A stretch of DNA of 64,000 nt from an uncultured Selenomonadaceae bacterium (GCA_905234395.1 CAJOHG010000002.1:1-64000); one strand, 5' to 3'; positions 32,439 through 41,145 are shown, numbered from the stretch's first letter. Made by a program: numbers and translations. The notes: generated by a model not told the origin, from the letters alone.

Positions 32439-33062
32439 TTGCGGCTTAGGAAAAAGCCTCACACCGACGAGAAATTACAAGCATTCGCGGACTTCGTGAC
32501 GGTCGGTGACGTTCAACCGATAAGCAACGATTCAGAGCGGGAACTCTGCGTTGAACTCGGCACGGGCATGGGTGAATTCATCACGCAGATCGCTGAACTT
32601 AACCCGCAAATAAATTTCATCGGGCTTGAAGTCGAAAAGACTTGCGTATTGTCGGCGGCGCGTAAAGTTCGCGAGAAAAATTTATCGAACGTCCGGCTGA
32701 TTGTCTTCGACGTGAACAACATCACGGAAATTTTCGGCGAACACGTCATCGACAGGCTTTACATAAATTTTTGCGATCCGTGGCCCAAAAAACGTCATGC
32801 CAAACGCCGCTTGACGCACATCAGATTTTTGGAAATGTACAGGCAAATTCTCAAGGTCGGAGGCGAAATTTTTTTCAAGACGGACAATCGCGCCCTGTTC
32901 GATTTTTCATTGGAGCAATTCGCACTGGCGGGCATGAACGTTTACGACGTGACCAACGACTTGCATTCCAATGAGCCGCTTGAAAACATTCGCACCGAAT
33001 ACGAGAATAAATTTTCCGCGCAGGGCGTCCCGATTAATTTTTGTCGTATCACTTTCGATTAG
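32439..33062 (+). CDS. trmB: tRNA (guanine-N7)-methyltransferase
   Basis: Methylates G46 of tRNA using S-adenosylmethionine. It has 207 residues. The N-terminus MRLRKKP is typical; the SAM-binding loop is CVELGTGMGEFITQIAELNP near residue 35, the acidic strand FIGLEVEKTCVLSAARK near 60, and INFCDPWPKKRHAKRRL near 110 is the family signature. The start is TTG with GGAGGA at the end of aroF. It is followed by a nitroreductase gene. Confidence 0.94.
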   Translation: MRLRKKPHTDEKLQAFADFVTVGDVQPISNDSERELCVELGTGMGEFITQIAELNPQINFIGLEVEKTCVLSAARKVREKNLSNVRLIVFDVNNITEIFGEHVIDRLYINFCDPWPKKRHAKRRLTHIRFLEMYRQILKVGGEIFFKTDNRALFDFSLEQFALAGMNVYDVTNDLHSNEPLENIRTEYENKFSAQGVPINFCRITFD

Positions 33063-33083
33063 CGCAAGAAAGGTCGTGATTAA

Positions 33084-33605
33084 ATGGAAATATTGGAGGT
33101 TATGCGTTCGCGGCGAAGCGTTCGTCGTTACACAGAGGAAAAAATTTCCGACGAGCAACTGAAAAAAATTTTGAGCGCGGCACTTTTGGCACCGAGCGGT
33201 CACTCAAAATATCCGTGTGAATTTATAGTCGTCAAGAACCGTGAACTACTGGATAAGATGTCGCATTGTCGCAAAGGTGTCGCAAAAATGTTGGAAGGTG
33301 CGGCGGCGGCAGTAGTCGTCATTGCCGATAAAGATAAATCCGATACGTTCGTTGAGGATTCTTGCGTGGCGATGATGAACATGGAATTGGCGGCGACTTC
33401 GTTGGGAATTGGCAACTGTTGGATTCAAGTGCGCAATCGTGCGGCTGAAGACGATTCGGCAAGCGAAGACTATCTGCGCGGACTGCTGAACTTCCCGGAA
33501 AATTTTGCGTGTCAATCGATTCTGTCATTAGGTTTTCCCGCCAAAGAGCCGCGTGCTCGCGAATTGGATAAGCTCAACTTCGACAAGGTGCGCGTCGTCG
33601 AATAA
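33084..33605 (+). CDS. Nitroreductase family protein
   Basis: A 173-residue FMN-dependent oxidoreductase. MEILEVMRSRRSVRRYTEE at the N-terminus holds the FMN phosphate-binding Arg/Ser residues, LLAPSGHSKYPCEF near 36 is the second flavin contact, and AATSLGIGNCWIQVRN near 100 with SLGFPAKEP near 150 complete the family pattern. The substrate is unknown. It ends the aroF-trmB run, with a strong terminator behind it. Confidence 0.9.
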   Translation: MEILEVMRSRRSVRRYTEEKISDEQLKKILSAALLAPSGHSKYPCEFIVVKNRELLDKMSHCRKGVAKMLEGAAAAVVVIADKDKSDTFVEDSCVAMMNMELAATSLGIGNCWIQVRNRAAEDDSASEDYLRGLLNFPENFACQSILSLGFPAKEPRARELDKLNFDKVRVVE

Positions 33606-33620
33606 AACGTTCTTTTAATC

Positions 33621-33656
33621 GGGACAAGAAGGAATTTTTCTGACTTGTCCCTTTTT
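33621..33656 (+). terminator. Intrinsic terminator after the nitroreductase
   Basis: GGGACAAG and CTTGTCCC form a perfect 8-bp stem followed by TTTTT. Confidence 0.9.
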
Positions 33657-33686
33657 CTGTGCCGCAACCAAAAATTTCGCGGCGGC

Positions 33687-33716
33687 TTGTGTTTTAATGC
33701 AACGTTCAATTATAAT
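33687..33716 (+). promoter_or_regulatory. Promoter of the murE-murF-mraY run
   Basis: -10 TATAAT (33711-33716) is perfect; -35 TTGTGT (33687-33692) is at 18 nt. The murE start lies 27 nt downstream of the -10 box. Confidence 0.65.
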
Positions 33717-33743
33717 TGTCGAAAAAGAATTGGAGGCGAGACC

Positions 33744-35240
33744 TTGATTAAAAAACTTAGCGAACTTGCATTGCTCATTCCCAACGCAAAAATTATCGGC
33801 GACGATATTTCTATCAGCGGCATTGAGCACGATTCGCGCAAGGTCACGGCAAAAAATTTATTCGTGTGCATGGAAGGCGCACACGTTGACGGACATAATT
33901 TCATCGGGCAGGCAGTTGCAAATGGTGCGGTCGCTGTCTTGACGGCTCGGAAAAATTTCACTCCGCCCGAAAATATTTCCGCGTTAATCGTTCCCGACAT
34001 GTTAAATGCTCTTGCGGTCATCGTTCCGTATTTTTACGATTATCCTGCGCGGGCAATGCGTGTCGTAGGCGTGACGGGCACCAACGGCAAGACTACCACG
34101 ACTTACATGCTCCGCGAAATTTTTTTGGCGGCGGGCTTGCGAGTCGGACTTATCGGCACGATTCAAATTTTAATCGGCGACGAAAGTTTTCCGAATCCAA
34201 ACACCACGCCCAACGTCATCGACTTGCAACACGTCTTCGCCGAAATGCGCGACAAGAAAATTCAAATCGTCGTCATGGAAGTTTCAAGTCATGCGCTGGC
34301 AGAAAATCGAGTTGCGGGCGTCGAATTCGATACGGCGGTTTTCACGAACTTAACGCAAGATCATTTGGACTTTCACGGCACGATGGAAAATTATCTTCGC
34401 GCAAAGGCAAAACTTTTCGACGCGGTAAGTCGCAGCGGTCGCAAGCCTTTCAAGTCTGCAGTTGTCAACGTCGACGACGCGGCGAGCACTGAAATTCTCA
34501 AGCATTGTCTGTGCAAAAAATTTTCTTACGCAATAAAAAATCCCGCCGACATTCACGCCGAAGAAGTTGACGTTCGCGCCGACGGTATGGAAATTCAGTT
34601 GGGAGTCAGGAGTGTGGAGTTTGGAGTTGATACGCTCGACTTGTCGTTGCAAGTGACGGGCATGTTCAACGTTTACAACGTGCTTGCGGCGATTGGTGCG
34701 GCGTTGGCGGAAAATATTCGGCTTGACGTCATCACGAATGCGCTTAAAAATTTTCGGAGTGTGCCCGGACGTTTCGAGCGAATTTTTGTCGACGTGCCCT
34801 TCACTGTGATTGTTGACTATGCTCACACGCCCGACGGTGTCAAAAACGTTCTGCAGACTGCCGCGCAGATTGTCAACGGAAAAATTATCACGGTCTTTGG
34901 TTGCGGCGGCGACAGAGACAGTCGCAAACGTCCGCTCATGGGAAAAATCGCAGCTGAACTTTCCGACGTTGTTATTGCCACGAGCGACAATCCGCGCACC
35001 GAAAATCCCGAAAAAATTCTTGACGACGTGGAAGCCGGCGTCCGTGAAGTTATCGGCAAAAAATTTTACGAGCGAATCACTGACAGACGCACCGCGATTT
35101 TCAGAGCGATTGAACTTGCCAAATCGGGCGATGTTGTTTTGATTCTCGGCAAAGGTCACGAAACGTATCAAATCCTTAACACCGGCACGATTCACTTTGA
35201 CGACCGCGAAGTTGCTCGCGAGGCGATTGGAAAGCTTTGA
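33744..35240 (+). CDS. murE: UDP-MurNAc-tripeptide synthetase MurE (meso-DAP type)
   Basis: Adds the third peptide residue to the peptidoglycan precursor. It has 498 residues. Marks are GIEHDSRKVTAKNLFVCMEG near 28, the P-loop VVGVTGTNGKTTTTYM near 108, HALAENRVAGVEFDTAVFTN near 190, FTVIVDYAHTPDGVKN near 350 and SDNPRTENP near 410. DNPR is the residue set that selects meso-diaminopimelate. The TTG start follows TTGGAGG. Four tandem heptads inside the gene encode LGVRSVEFGVD, and the stop lies inside another heptad array. Confidence 0.95.
   Translation: MIKKLSELALLIPNAKIIGDDISISGIEHDSRKVTAKNLFVCMEGAHVDGHNFIGQAVANGAVAVLTARKNFTPPENISALIVPDMLNALAVIVPYFYDYPARAMRVVGVTGTNGKTTTTYMLREIFLAAGLRVGLIGTIQILIGDESFPNPNTTPNVIDLQHVFAEMRDKKIQIVVMEVSSHALAENRVAGVEFDTAVFTNLTQDHLDFHGTMENYLRAKAKLFDAVSRSGRKPFKSAVVNVDDAASTEILKHCLCKKFSYAIKNPADIHAEEVDVRADGMEIQLGVRSVEFGVDTLDLSLQVTGMFNVYNVLAAIGAALAENIRLDVITNALKNFRSVPGRFERIFVDVPFTVIVDYAHTPDGVKNVLQTAAQIVNGKIITVFGCGGDRDSRKRPLMGKIAAELSDVVIATSDNPRTENPEKILDDVEAGVREVIGKKFYERITDRRTAIFRAIELAKSGDVVLILGKGHETYQILNTGTIHFDDREVAREAIGKL
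34602..34629 (+). repeat. Four tandem heptads inside murE
   Basis: GGAGTCA, GGAGTGT, GGAGTTT and GGAGTTG stand in direct tandem within the coding region, encoding GVRSVEFGV between two MurE core strands. They resemble the heptad arrays in the intergenic regions of this window and look like a tolerated in-frame insertion. Confidence 0.7.
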
Positions 35241-35337
35241 GCTTTAAGCTTTGAGCTTTAAGCTTTGAGCTTTTAGCTTTGAGCTTTTAGCTTTTAGGAA
35301 TTTTCCTTAAAGCTTACAGCTTACAGCTTAAAGCTAA
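35233..35337. repeat. Heptanucleotide-repeat hairpin between murE and murF
   Basis: About nine direct units of AGCTTTN start inside the last codons of murE, followed by the near-palindromic centre AGGAATTTTCCTT and then units of the opposite sense (AAGCTTACAGCTTACAGC). The two arms can pair imperfectly over some 35 nt. It is the reverse-oriented relative of 12443-12515. The murF ribosome-binding site lies just after it and is not displaced. Confidence 0.85.
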
Positions 35338-35354
35338 TCAGGAGGTTACGACCA

Positions 35355-36713
35355 ATGGATAAATTGACATTGACGGAAGTCGCGCAAGTCACGGGCGCAG
35401 ATACAAATTCCGACGAAAAAATTTTTTTCAACGACGTGACGACAGACAGCCGCAAAGTTACGAGCGGCGTGTTGTTTATCGCGCTCAAAGGCGAAATTTT
35501 CAACGGCGAGGACTTCGCGGAAGATGCACTGCGTAAAGGCGCGGCGGCAGTTCTCGTCAGCAAAACGGCTAAAAAAATTTCCGGCGGCATCGTGCTCAAA
35601 GTCGACGACACTTTGAAGGCTTATCGGCAAATCGCGGGCGCGTGGCGAAATCGTTTCAAAATTCCCGTCGTCGCAGTCACCGGCTCCAACGGCAAGACTA
35701 CCACGAAAGATTTAACTGCAGCGGCATTGAGCGAACTCGGGCACGTGCAAAAGACTTCGGGCAACTTCAACAACGAGGTCGGCGTTCCAATGACTTTGCT
35801 CTCTCTCAACGCCAAACACAATGCGGCGGTCGTCGAAATCGGCATGCGCGGTTTAGGGCAGATCGAATCGCTTGCAGAAGTCGTTAAGCCCACAATCGGT
35901 ATCGTCACGAACGTCAGCGAAGCTCATATCGAATTGCTCGGCTCGATTGAAAATATTGCGCGCGCGAAAAGCGAAATGGTCTCTGCAATTCAAAACGGCG
36001 GCACGATAATTTTAAACGCTGATAACGTCTATACGGCGGAGATGAAAAATCTTGCGGGCGAAGGCGTTCGCGTGTTGACTTATTCGCTTGAGGGCGATGC
36101 TGATTTTGTTGCGACGGAAATTTTAATCGGCTCGGTGTCGACGGAATTCACGCTGAACTTTCGCGGCAAGAAGTATGACTTTGAAATTCCAATGCTCGGT
36201 CGCCACAACGTTTCAAATGCATTGGCGGCAATCGCGGCGGGCTATGCTTGCGGCTTGAGCGTCCCGGAAGTGCAACGCGGTTTTTCCAGCTTGACAACGA
36301 CTAAAATGCGCTACGAAGTCATTCGGCACGACGGCTTGACGATTATCAACGACGCTTACAATGCAAGTCCCGCGTCAATGCGTGCGGCGATTCACACGAC
36401 GGCGGAAGTTTATGACGGTCGGTTAATTGCAGTTCTCGGCGACATGTTGGAACTCGGAACTTTTGCGGAAAAAATTCATCGCGAAATTGGCGAGGAGCTT
36501 GTCGAAAACAAATTCCACACGCTGATAACTTTAGGAGAGCTTGGAAAATTTATTGCGGCAGGTGCACGCGACGCCGGCTTGGAAAATGTTTACACCTTCG
36601 ACACGCACGAAGACGCCGCCAAAAAAATTCTGGAGTTTGTCCGCGAAGGCGACACGATTTTATTCAAAGCGTCGCACGTTATGCACATGGAAAAAATTAT
36701 TGAGCTGATTTGA
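35355..36713 (+). CDS. murF: UDP-MurNAc-tripeptide:D-Ala-D-Ala ligase
   Basis: Adds D-Ala-D-Ala to the peptidoglycan precursor. It has 452 residues. Marks are DSRKVTSGVLFIALKGE near residue 31, the P-loop VVAVTGSNGKTTTKDLTAAA near 103, NNEVGVPMTLL near 138, INDAYNASPASMRAAI near 333, and VLGDMLELG near 360. AGGAGG precedes the ATG. Its last 40 bp are duplicated downstream. It is second in the murE-murF-mraY order of the division/cell-wall cluster. Confidence 0.95.
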   Translation: MDKLTLTEVAQVTGADTNSDEKIFFNDVTTDSRKVTSGVLFIALKGEIFNGEDFAEDALRKGAAAVLVSKTAKKISGGIVLKVDDTLKAYRQIAGAWRNRFKIPVVAVTGSNGKTTTKDLTAAALSELGHVQKTSGNFNNEVGVPMTLLSLNAKHNAAVVEIGMRGLGQIESLAEVVKPTIGIVTNVSEAHIELLGSIENIARAKSEMVSAIQNGGTIILNADNVYTAEMKNLAGEGVRVLTYSLEGDADFVATEILIGSVSTEFTLNFRGKKYDFEIPMLGRHNVSNALAAIAAGYACGLSVPEVQRGFSSLTTTKMRYEVIRHDGLTIINDAYNASPASMRAAIHTTAEVYDGRLIAVLGDMLELGTFAEKIHREIGEELVENKFHTLITLGELGKFIAAGARDAGLENVYTFDTHEDAAKKILEFVREGDTILFKASHVMHMEKIIELI

Positions 36714-36777
36714 CGCGCGGCGATTAACTTCAAGCTGTCGTGACATTGAACGCGTAAGTTGGATGCAACGCCACGTT

Positions 36778-36817
36778 GCCACGTCATGCACATGGAAAAA
36801 ATTATTGAACTGATTTG
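36778..36817 (+). repeat. Duplicated murF tail
   Basis: Repeats the last 40 bp of murF (36674-36713, encoding HVMHMEKIIELI and the stop) 104 bp downstream with two or three changes. The DNA between the copies holds a small palindrome (GCAACGCCACGTTGC) that recurs in similar form at 39493-39515. The mraY ribosome-binding site overlaps the end of the copy. Confidence 0.85.
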
Positions 36818-36833
36818 AGGAGAAAAATTTTTA

Positions 36834-37787
36834 ATGGAAAAACTTTTGATGGCGGGAGCAATCGCGGCGGGCGTCGTATTGTTGCTTGCACCGATTTGCA
36901 TTCCGATTTTGCACCGCTTGAAATTCGGGCAGAGCATTCGCGCCGAAGGTCCGAAAAGTCATCAAGCAAAGAGCGGCACACCGACCATGGGCGGAATATT
37001 TTTAATCGCGGGCATTGTCGCGGCAACGCTGATTGTCGCCGAGTGGAACGTTGAAATTTTCCTCGCGCTGTTCATTCTAATCGGGCACTTCATTTTGGGT
37101 TTCGTCGACGATTATTTAAAAGTTGTCCGCAAACACAATCAAGGACTGCTTGCCCGTTACAAACTCGCGGGACAAATTCTAATCGTCATCATCACGACTT
37201 TTGTCGCAAGCGAATTGCTGATAAACTTCAGCCCGACGATTTGGCTGCCCGTTGTCAACGTGACAATCGACGCGGGAAAATTGTATCTGCTGTTCATGCT
37301 GATTGTTATGGTTGGCGCATCGAACGCGGTGAATTTGACGGACGGTCTTGACGGCTTGGCATCGGGTTGCATGGCGATTGCGGCGAGTTGTTACGCGGTG
37401 ATTTGTCTGCTGACGGGACACGATGAGCTTGCAATTTTCTGCGCGGCGACGGTCGGAGCATGTATAGGTTTTTTGAAATTCAATTTCCATCCCGCCAAAA
37501 TTTTCATGGGCGACACCGGCTCATTGGCATTAGGCGGAGCATTCGCGGCAGTCGGAATTTTGTCGCGCACGGAAGTTTTATTGGCAGTTGTGGGCTTTGT
37601 ATTTGTCTGCGAGGCGTTGTCCGTGATTCTGCAAGTCATCTCGTTTCAGACGACGGGCAAGCGAATTTTCCGCATGAGTCCGTTGCATCATCATTTCGAG
37701 TTAGGCGGCTGGTCGGAAGTCAAAGTCGTATTCGTTTTTTGGACGGTCGGCTTAATCTTCGGCGTTATCGGCTTGTCGTTGCTTTGA
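36834..37787 (+). CDS. mraY: Phospho-MurNAc-pentapeptide transferase
   Basis: Membrane enzyme that makes lipid I by moving phospho-MurNAc-pentapeptide to undecaprenyl phosphate. It has 317 residues with about ten transmembrane segments. Marks are KSHQAKSGTPTMGGIFLIAG near residue 40, GFVDDYLKVVRKHNQGL near 88 (catalytic Asp pair), NAVNLTDGLDGLASG near 162, and FMGDTGSLALGGAFAA near 222; HHHFELGGWSE near 285 is the cytosolic His motif. The run ends here; murD and the later cluster genes are not in the window. Its last bases are duplicated downstream. Confidence 0.95.
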   Translation: MEKLLMAGAIAAGVVLLLAPICIPILHRLKFGQSIRAEGPKSHQAKSGTPTMGGIFLIAGIVAATLIVAEWNVEIFLALFILIGHFILGFVDDYLKVVRKHNQGLLARYKLAGQILIVIITTFVASELLINFSPTIWLPVVNVTIDAGKLYLLFMLIVMVGASNAVNLTDGLDGLASGCMAIAASCYAVICLLTGHDELAIFCAATVGACIGFLKFNFHPAKIFMGDTGSLALGGAFAAVGILSRTEVLLAVVGFVFVCEALSVILQVISFQTTGKRIFRMSPLHHHFELGGWSEVKVVFVFWTVGLIFGVIGLSLL

Positions 37788-37815
37788 ACGTAAAAAATTT
37801 TGCGTGAGCTCATTC

Positions 37816-37875
37816 GGACGGTCGGCTTAATCGCGGGCGTGATTGGCTTGATGTTGATTTAACGTAAAAAAAAAT
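37816..37875 (+). repeat. Duplicated mraY tail
   Basis: GGACGGTCGGCTTAATC and the following bases repeat the last codons and the stop of mraY (37741-37800) with an offset of 75 bp, decayed at several positions. No start codon or ribosome-binding site belongs to it. Confidence 0.8.
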
Positions 37876-37876
37876 T

Positions 37877-37905
37877 GGGACTGCGAATAATTCACAGTCC
37901 CTTTT
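37877..37905. terminator. Terminator between mraY and the SYLF gene
   Basis: GGGACTG and CAGTCCC form a 7-bp stem followed by TTTT on the plus strand and CAATTTTTTTTT on the minus strand, so it can end both converging units. Confidence 0.85.
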
Positions 37906-37922
37906 AATTTGCGCGCAATCGT

Positions 37923-38495
37923 TCAGTTGAGTTTCTTATCTTTGTAAATTTTCGTGCCTTTGAGTGTTGCTTCCAACGCGAGACCTTTAGTCGTCATTTG
38001 GAAGACCCAAACGCCCGGCGCAACGTATTCTGCACCTTCAATCGTGCCGCCGCTTACGCCGTCATCAGCCGATGCTTCCGCACTTGCTCCGAAACGTGTT
38101 TTGCCGACGATGAAATTGTCCCAGGCGTCTTTGGTGTTGATAAGGAAAATCAGATTGTACTCCTTCGCGCCGAGACCTAAACCTGCCGAAAGTTCTTTCA
38201 TGCGCAGATAAACACGTTCGCCGGTCTGATTGTTTACGGCAACTCCTCGCCCGTGACTTGAGCCGATAAACAGCACTTTGACGCCGGAATTCGACAACGT
38301 TGCCCACGCGTAGCACTCATTCTCAATGATGCGTTTGGCGTGCGGATATTTGGCGTAGAGTTTTTCAAGCGTCCGTTGGCTAAGTTCATCGACTTGTCTG
38401 CGTTGTTCGGCAACAGAACTTTTGCTTGCCGCATTGACCGTAGTCATCATCACAAGACACATCAGCACCGTCAATGCCGCAAAAAATTTTTTCAT
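37923..38495 (-). CDS. Exported SYLF-domain (YSC84-like) protein
   Basis: A 190-residue protein with a signal peptide (MKKFFAALTVLMCLVMMTT, cleavage after VNA). The rest matches the SYLF lipid-binding pattern: SSHGRGVAVNNQTGERVYLR near residue 80, AGLGLGAKEYNLIFLINT near 105, KTRFGASAEASADDGVSGG near 135, and a C-terminal ALEATLKGTKIYKD. SYLF domains bind phosphoinositides in eukaryotes; the bacterial role is unclear. The start at MKK has GGAGG 8 nt upstream. It follows the fucosyltransferase-like gene by 19 nt. Confidence 0.75.
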   Translation of the reverse strand: MKKFFAALTVLMCLVMMTTVNAASKSSVAEQRRQVDELSQRTLEKLYAKYPHAKRIIENECYAWATLSNSGVKVLFIGSSHGRGVAVNNQTGERVYLRMKELSAGLGLGAKEYNLIFLINTKDAWDNFIVGKTRFGASAEASADDGVSGGTIEGAEYVAPGVWVFQMTTKGLALEATLKGTKIYKDKKLN

Positions 38496-38514
38496 AAGCA
38501 TTGCCTCCGAAGCG

Positions 38515-39492
38515 TCATTCGTACCTGCCGAGATTGAAAAAATACGCGTGCTCAAAATTTTCGCCCATTATCGCAACCACCGAAGTTCCGCTGCAACGTG
38601 CGCCCACAAATGAATTGCACATCGACAAGAGCACCATCTGCTTCAAATAATCATTGCCTTGAATGAAATGATCGTTTTCTCTGTCCAAATGTTGAACACA
38701 AACTCTGTTGCCCGGTTGCGGCTCATAATCTACATATTCGCGGTCAAGAGTAATGCACACATCGCCGAAGGCGGCTTTGATTTTCTCCACGATGGTTTTG
38801 TCTTCCGTCGCGAGGAAAATTTTGTTGCAGTTCCATTCCTTGAGCTTTTTTGAGATAGTGCTTATCGCAAGTTCCACGGAAGGCTGTACAGGGTGCCCTT
38901 GCAAGCGAAGTGTTACGTAGTCTGTGCCGCGCAGGAGAACGCCCAGCACTCGATCATTCGGCGCGAACAATTTTTCACGTGTCGCCAAAATTTCTTTCAT
39001 GCGTGCGGGCTTTATTTTCATGTAACCTTGCTTGATTAAATTTCGCCATTCTGCCAGAGAATTGTTTTTGTTTTCAAGCAATGACATTGCGTGACCGGGA
39101 CGCGGCTCTATGAAGTTGCCTCTGCCCAAAATTACATTCTCACCGTTGTAAGCCTCTTCAAGTCCGACTCGCATTGGTTGCTCGAAATAATATTCCCACG
39201 AATTTTCTTTGCCGAGCTTTTCGGGCGGCAAATAAGGATTGGGATAATATTGCATATCGACAACGGGAATCCAACCCTTGGACAGCGCGTAACGAACGTG
39301 ACCCATAATCAATCTGTATCTTGCAAAAAGACCTTCGCCTTCAAAATTTCGACGAATGATATAGTAAGTCGGCTTGTTCGGGTCACCACGCTTGATATAG
39401 TGTTCCTTGGAATCTTTATCAAACAAAAATTTCTCCTCCAAAAAAATCGGGCGACGACTCAACTGTACGAATCGCCGCCCAAAATATTTCAT
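38515..39492 (-). CDS. Fucosyltransferase-like glycosyltransferase
   Basis: A 325-residue protein. Residues 40-100 (YYIIRRNFEGEGLFARYR, VRYALSKGWIPVVDMQYYPN) and the later GVLLRGTDYVTLRLQGHP near 185, IFLATEDKTIVEKIKAAFGD near 225 and NSFVGARCSGTSVVA near 290 resemble GDP-fucose-type GT-B transferases (NodZ / protein O-fucosyltransferase group), in which the Arg-Gly-Asp-like loop binds the nucleotide sugar. The acceptor is unknown. It lies between gpmI and the SYLF gene on the same strand. The family assignment is from pattern memory only. Confidence 0.55.
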   Translation of the reverse strand: MKYFGRRFVQLSRRPIFLEEKFLFDKDSKEHYIKRGDPNKPTYYIIRRNFEGEGLFARYRLIMGHVRYALSKGWIPVVDMQYYPNPYLPPEKLGKENSWEYYFEQPMRVGLEEAYNGENVILGRGNFIEPRPGHAMSLLENKNNSLAEWRNLIKQGYMKIKPARMKEILATREKLFAPNDRVLGVLLRGTDYVTLRLQGHPVQPSVELAISTISKKLKEWNCNKIFLATEDKTIVEKIKAAFGDVCITLDREYVDYEPQPGNRVCVQHLDRENDHFIQGNDYLKQMVLLSMCNSFVGARCSGTSVVAIMGENFEHAYFFNLGRYE

Positions 39493-39515
39493 GTTGGATG
39501 CGACGTTACGTTGCT

Positions 39516-41051
39516 TTATTTCATGGTGACAAGCGGCTTGCCGGTCATTTCGGCAGGAATTTCCATGCCCGCCATAGTCAGCAACGTGGGAGCAACGTCG
39601 CAGAGAGCACCGTCTTTGACTTCGGCAACTCTGTCTGAAACGACGATAATCGGCACGGGATTTGTCGTGTGCGCAGTGAACGGCTCCTTAAGGTCGTAGT
39701 CATACATTTTATCTGCGTTGCCGTGGTCAGCGATGATGACGACTTCGCCACCGACTTTCTTCATGCACGCGACGAAAATTCCGACGCAAACATCAACGGT
39801 TTCGACAGCTTGAACAGCCGCCTTCATGACGCCGGTATGACCGACCATATCGCCGTTAGCGTAGTTGAGAATGATGAAGTCGTATTTCTCGGAGAGAATC
39901 GCTTCGGCAACTTTCAACGTGACAGTCGGCGCGCTCATTTCCGGTTTCAAATCGTAAGTTGCAACTTTCGGGCTGGGAACGAGAATTCTGTCTTCGCCCG
40001 CGTAAGGTTCTTCGACGCCGCCATTAAAGAAGAACGTGACGTGCGCATATTTTTCGGTCTCGGCAATTCTAAGCTGATTCAAGCCGGCTTTGCTGATTGT
40101 CTCGCCCAAACCGTTCTTGACACTTTCGGGCGGATAAGCAACGTCAACATTGAGACCTTCCTCGTATTGCGTCATCGTCGCGAAAGGAATGCCAACGATT
40201 TCTTCGACGCGCGGGAAGCCGTCAAAAGCTTTGTCGGTGAATGCGTGAGTAAGTTCGCGAGCACGGTCGGGACGGAAATTGAAGAAAATCACGCCGTCAG
40301 CTTTGGCAATGCCGGGATAATCGCCGATTGCAACGGGATTGACAAATTCATCAGTAACTTTCGCATTGTATGAATCGTGAATCGCCACGTCGGACGAATC
40401 TTTTTTCGGAGCGTCGGCTTTGGCAATGGCGTCGTAAGCTTTCTGAACTCTGTCCCAACGTTTGTCTCTGTCCATTGCGTAATAACGTCCGCTGATCGTC
40501 GCGATTTGACCAATGCCGATTTCCTTAATCTGCGCCTCAAGGTCGGCAAGATATTCAGCGGCAGAACTCGGCGGCACGTCACGACCGTCAAGGAACGCGT
40601 GGACGTAAACTTTTGCAACGCCCTTTTTCTTTGCAAGCTGAAGTAAGCCGTAAAGGTGATCCGTGTGACTGTGAACGCCGCCGGGCGAAACGAGTCCCAT
40701 CAAATGCAATGCGCCGCCGGAAGCTTGAACTTTGTCGATAACGCCGACGAGAGCTTTGTTCTCAAAAAAGTCGCCGTCACGAATCGCTTTGGTGATTTTC
40801 GTCAGCGGTTGATAAATGATTCTGCCCGCGCCGATGTTCATGTGTCCGACTTCGGAGTTGCCCATTTGTCCGTCGGGAAGACCGACGAATTCGCCCGACG
40901 CCTGCAATTTCGCGTTGGGATATTTTTTTGTCAGCTCGTCGAGGACGGGCGTGTTGCCGACTTGAATCGCGTTGAATTTGTCGGTGACGTCGCCAATGCC
41001 CCAACCGTCCATGATGATTAAGCAAATCGGTGCGTGTTTAATTGTTGCCAT
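39516..41051 (-). CDS. gpmI: 2,3-bisphosphoglycerate-independent phosphoglycerate mutase
   Basis: Interconverts 3- and 2-phosphoglycerate in glycolysis. It has 511 residues. Marks are CLIIMDGWGIGD near residue 10 (metal-binding Asp), GLPDGQMGNSEVGHMNIGAG near 56 with the phosphoserine, HAFLDGRDVPPSSA near 150, FNFRPDRARELT near 260, and IADHGNADKMYDYD near 440. The start at MATIKH follows AAAGGAGAG; the longer frame is not supported. It is last gene of the glycolytic run gap, pgk-tpiA, small membrane gene, gpmI; eno is absent. Confidence 0.96.
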   Translation of the reverse strand: MATIKHAPICLIIMDGWGIGDVTDKFNAIQVGNTPVLDELTKKYPNAKLQASGEFVGLPDGQMGNSEVGHMNIGAGRIIYQPLTKITKAIRDGDFFENKALVGVIDKVQASGGALHLMGLVSPGGVHSHTDHLYGLLQLAKKKGVAKVYVHAFLDGRDVPPSSAAEYLADLEAQIKEIGIGQIATISGRYYAMDRDKRWDRVQKAYDAIAKADAPKKDSSDVAIHDSYNAKVTDEFVNPVAIGDYPGIAKADGVIFFNFRPDRARELTHAFTDKAFDGFPRVEEIVGIPFATMTQYEEGLNVDVAYPPESVKNGLGETISKAGLNQLRIAETEKYAHVTFFFNGGVEEPYAGEDRILVPSPKVATYDLKPEMSAPTVTLKVAEAILSEKYDFIILNYANGDMVGHTGVMKAAVQAVETVDVCVGIFVACMKKVGGEVVIIADHGNADKMYDYDLKEPFTAHTTNPVPIIVVSDRVAEVKDGALCDVAPTLLTMAGMEIPAEMTGKPLVTMK

Positions 41052-41077
41052 CGTAGCACTCTCCTTTGTTAAGAAAA

Positions 41078-41127
41078 GCCGCCAACCTAACAACCGGCAA
41101 CTAGTTACCAGCCACTAAATTGGCGGC
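41078..41127. repeat. Heptad-repeat hairpin upstream of gpmI
   Basis: GCCGCCAA and TTGGCGGC cap a core of degenerate 7-nt units (AACAACC, GGCAACT, AGTTACC, AGCCACT). On the minus strand the stem is followed by CTTTTCTT, so it may act as a partial terminator between the small membrane gene and gpmI. Confidence 0.7.
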
Positions 41128-41145
41128 TCAATTCATTTCATATGT

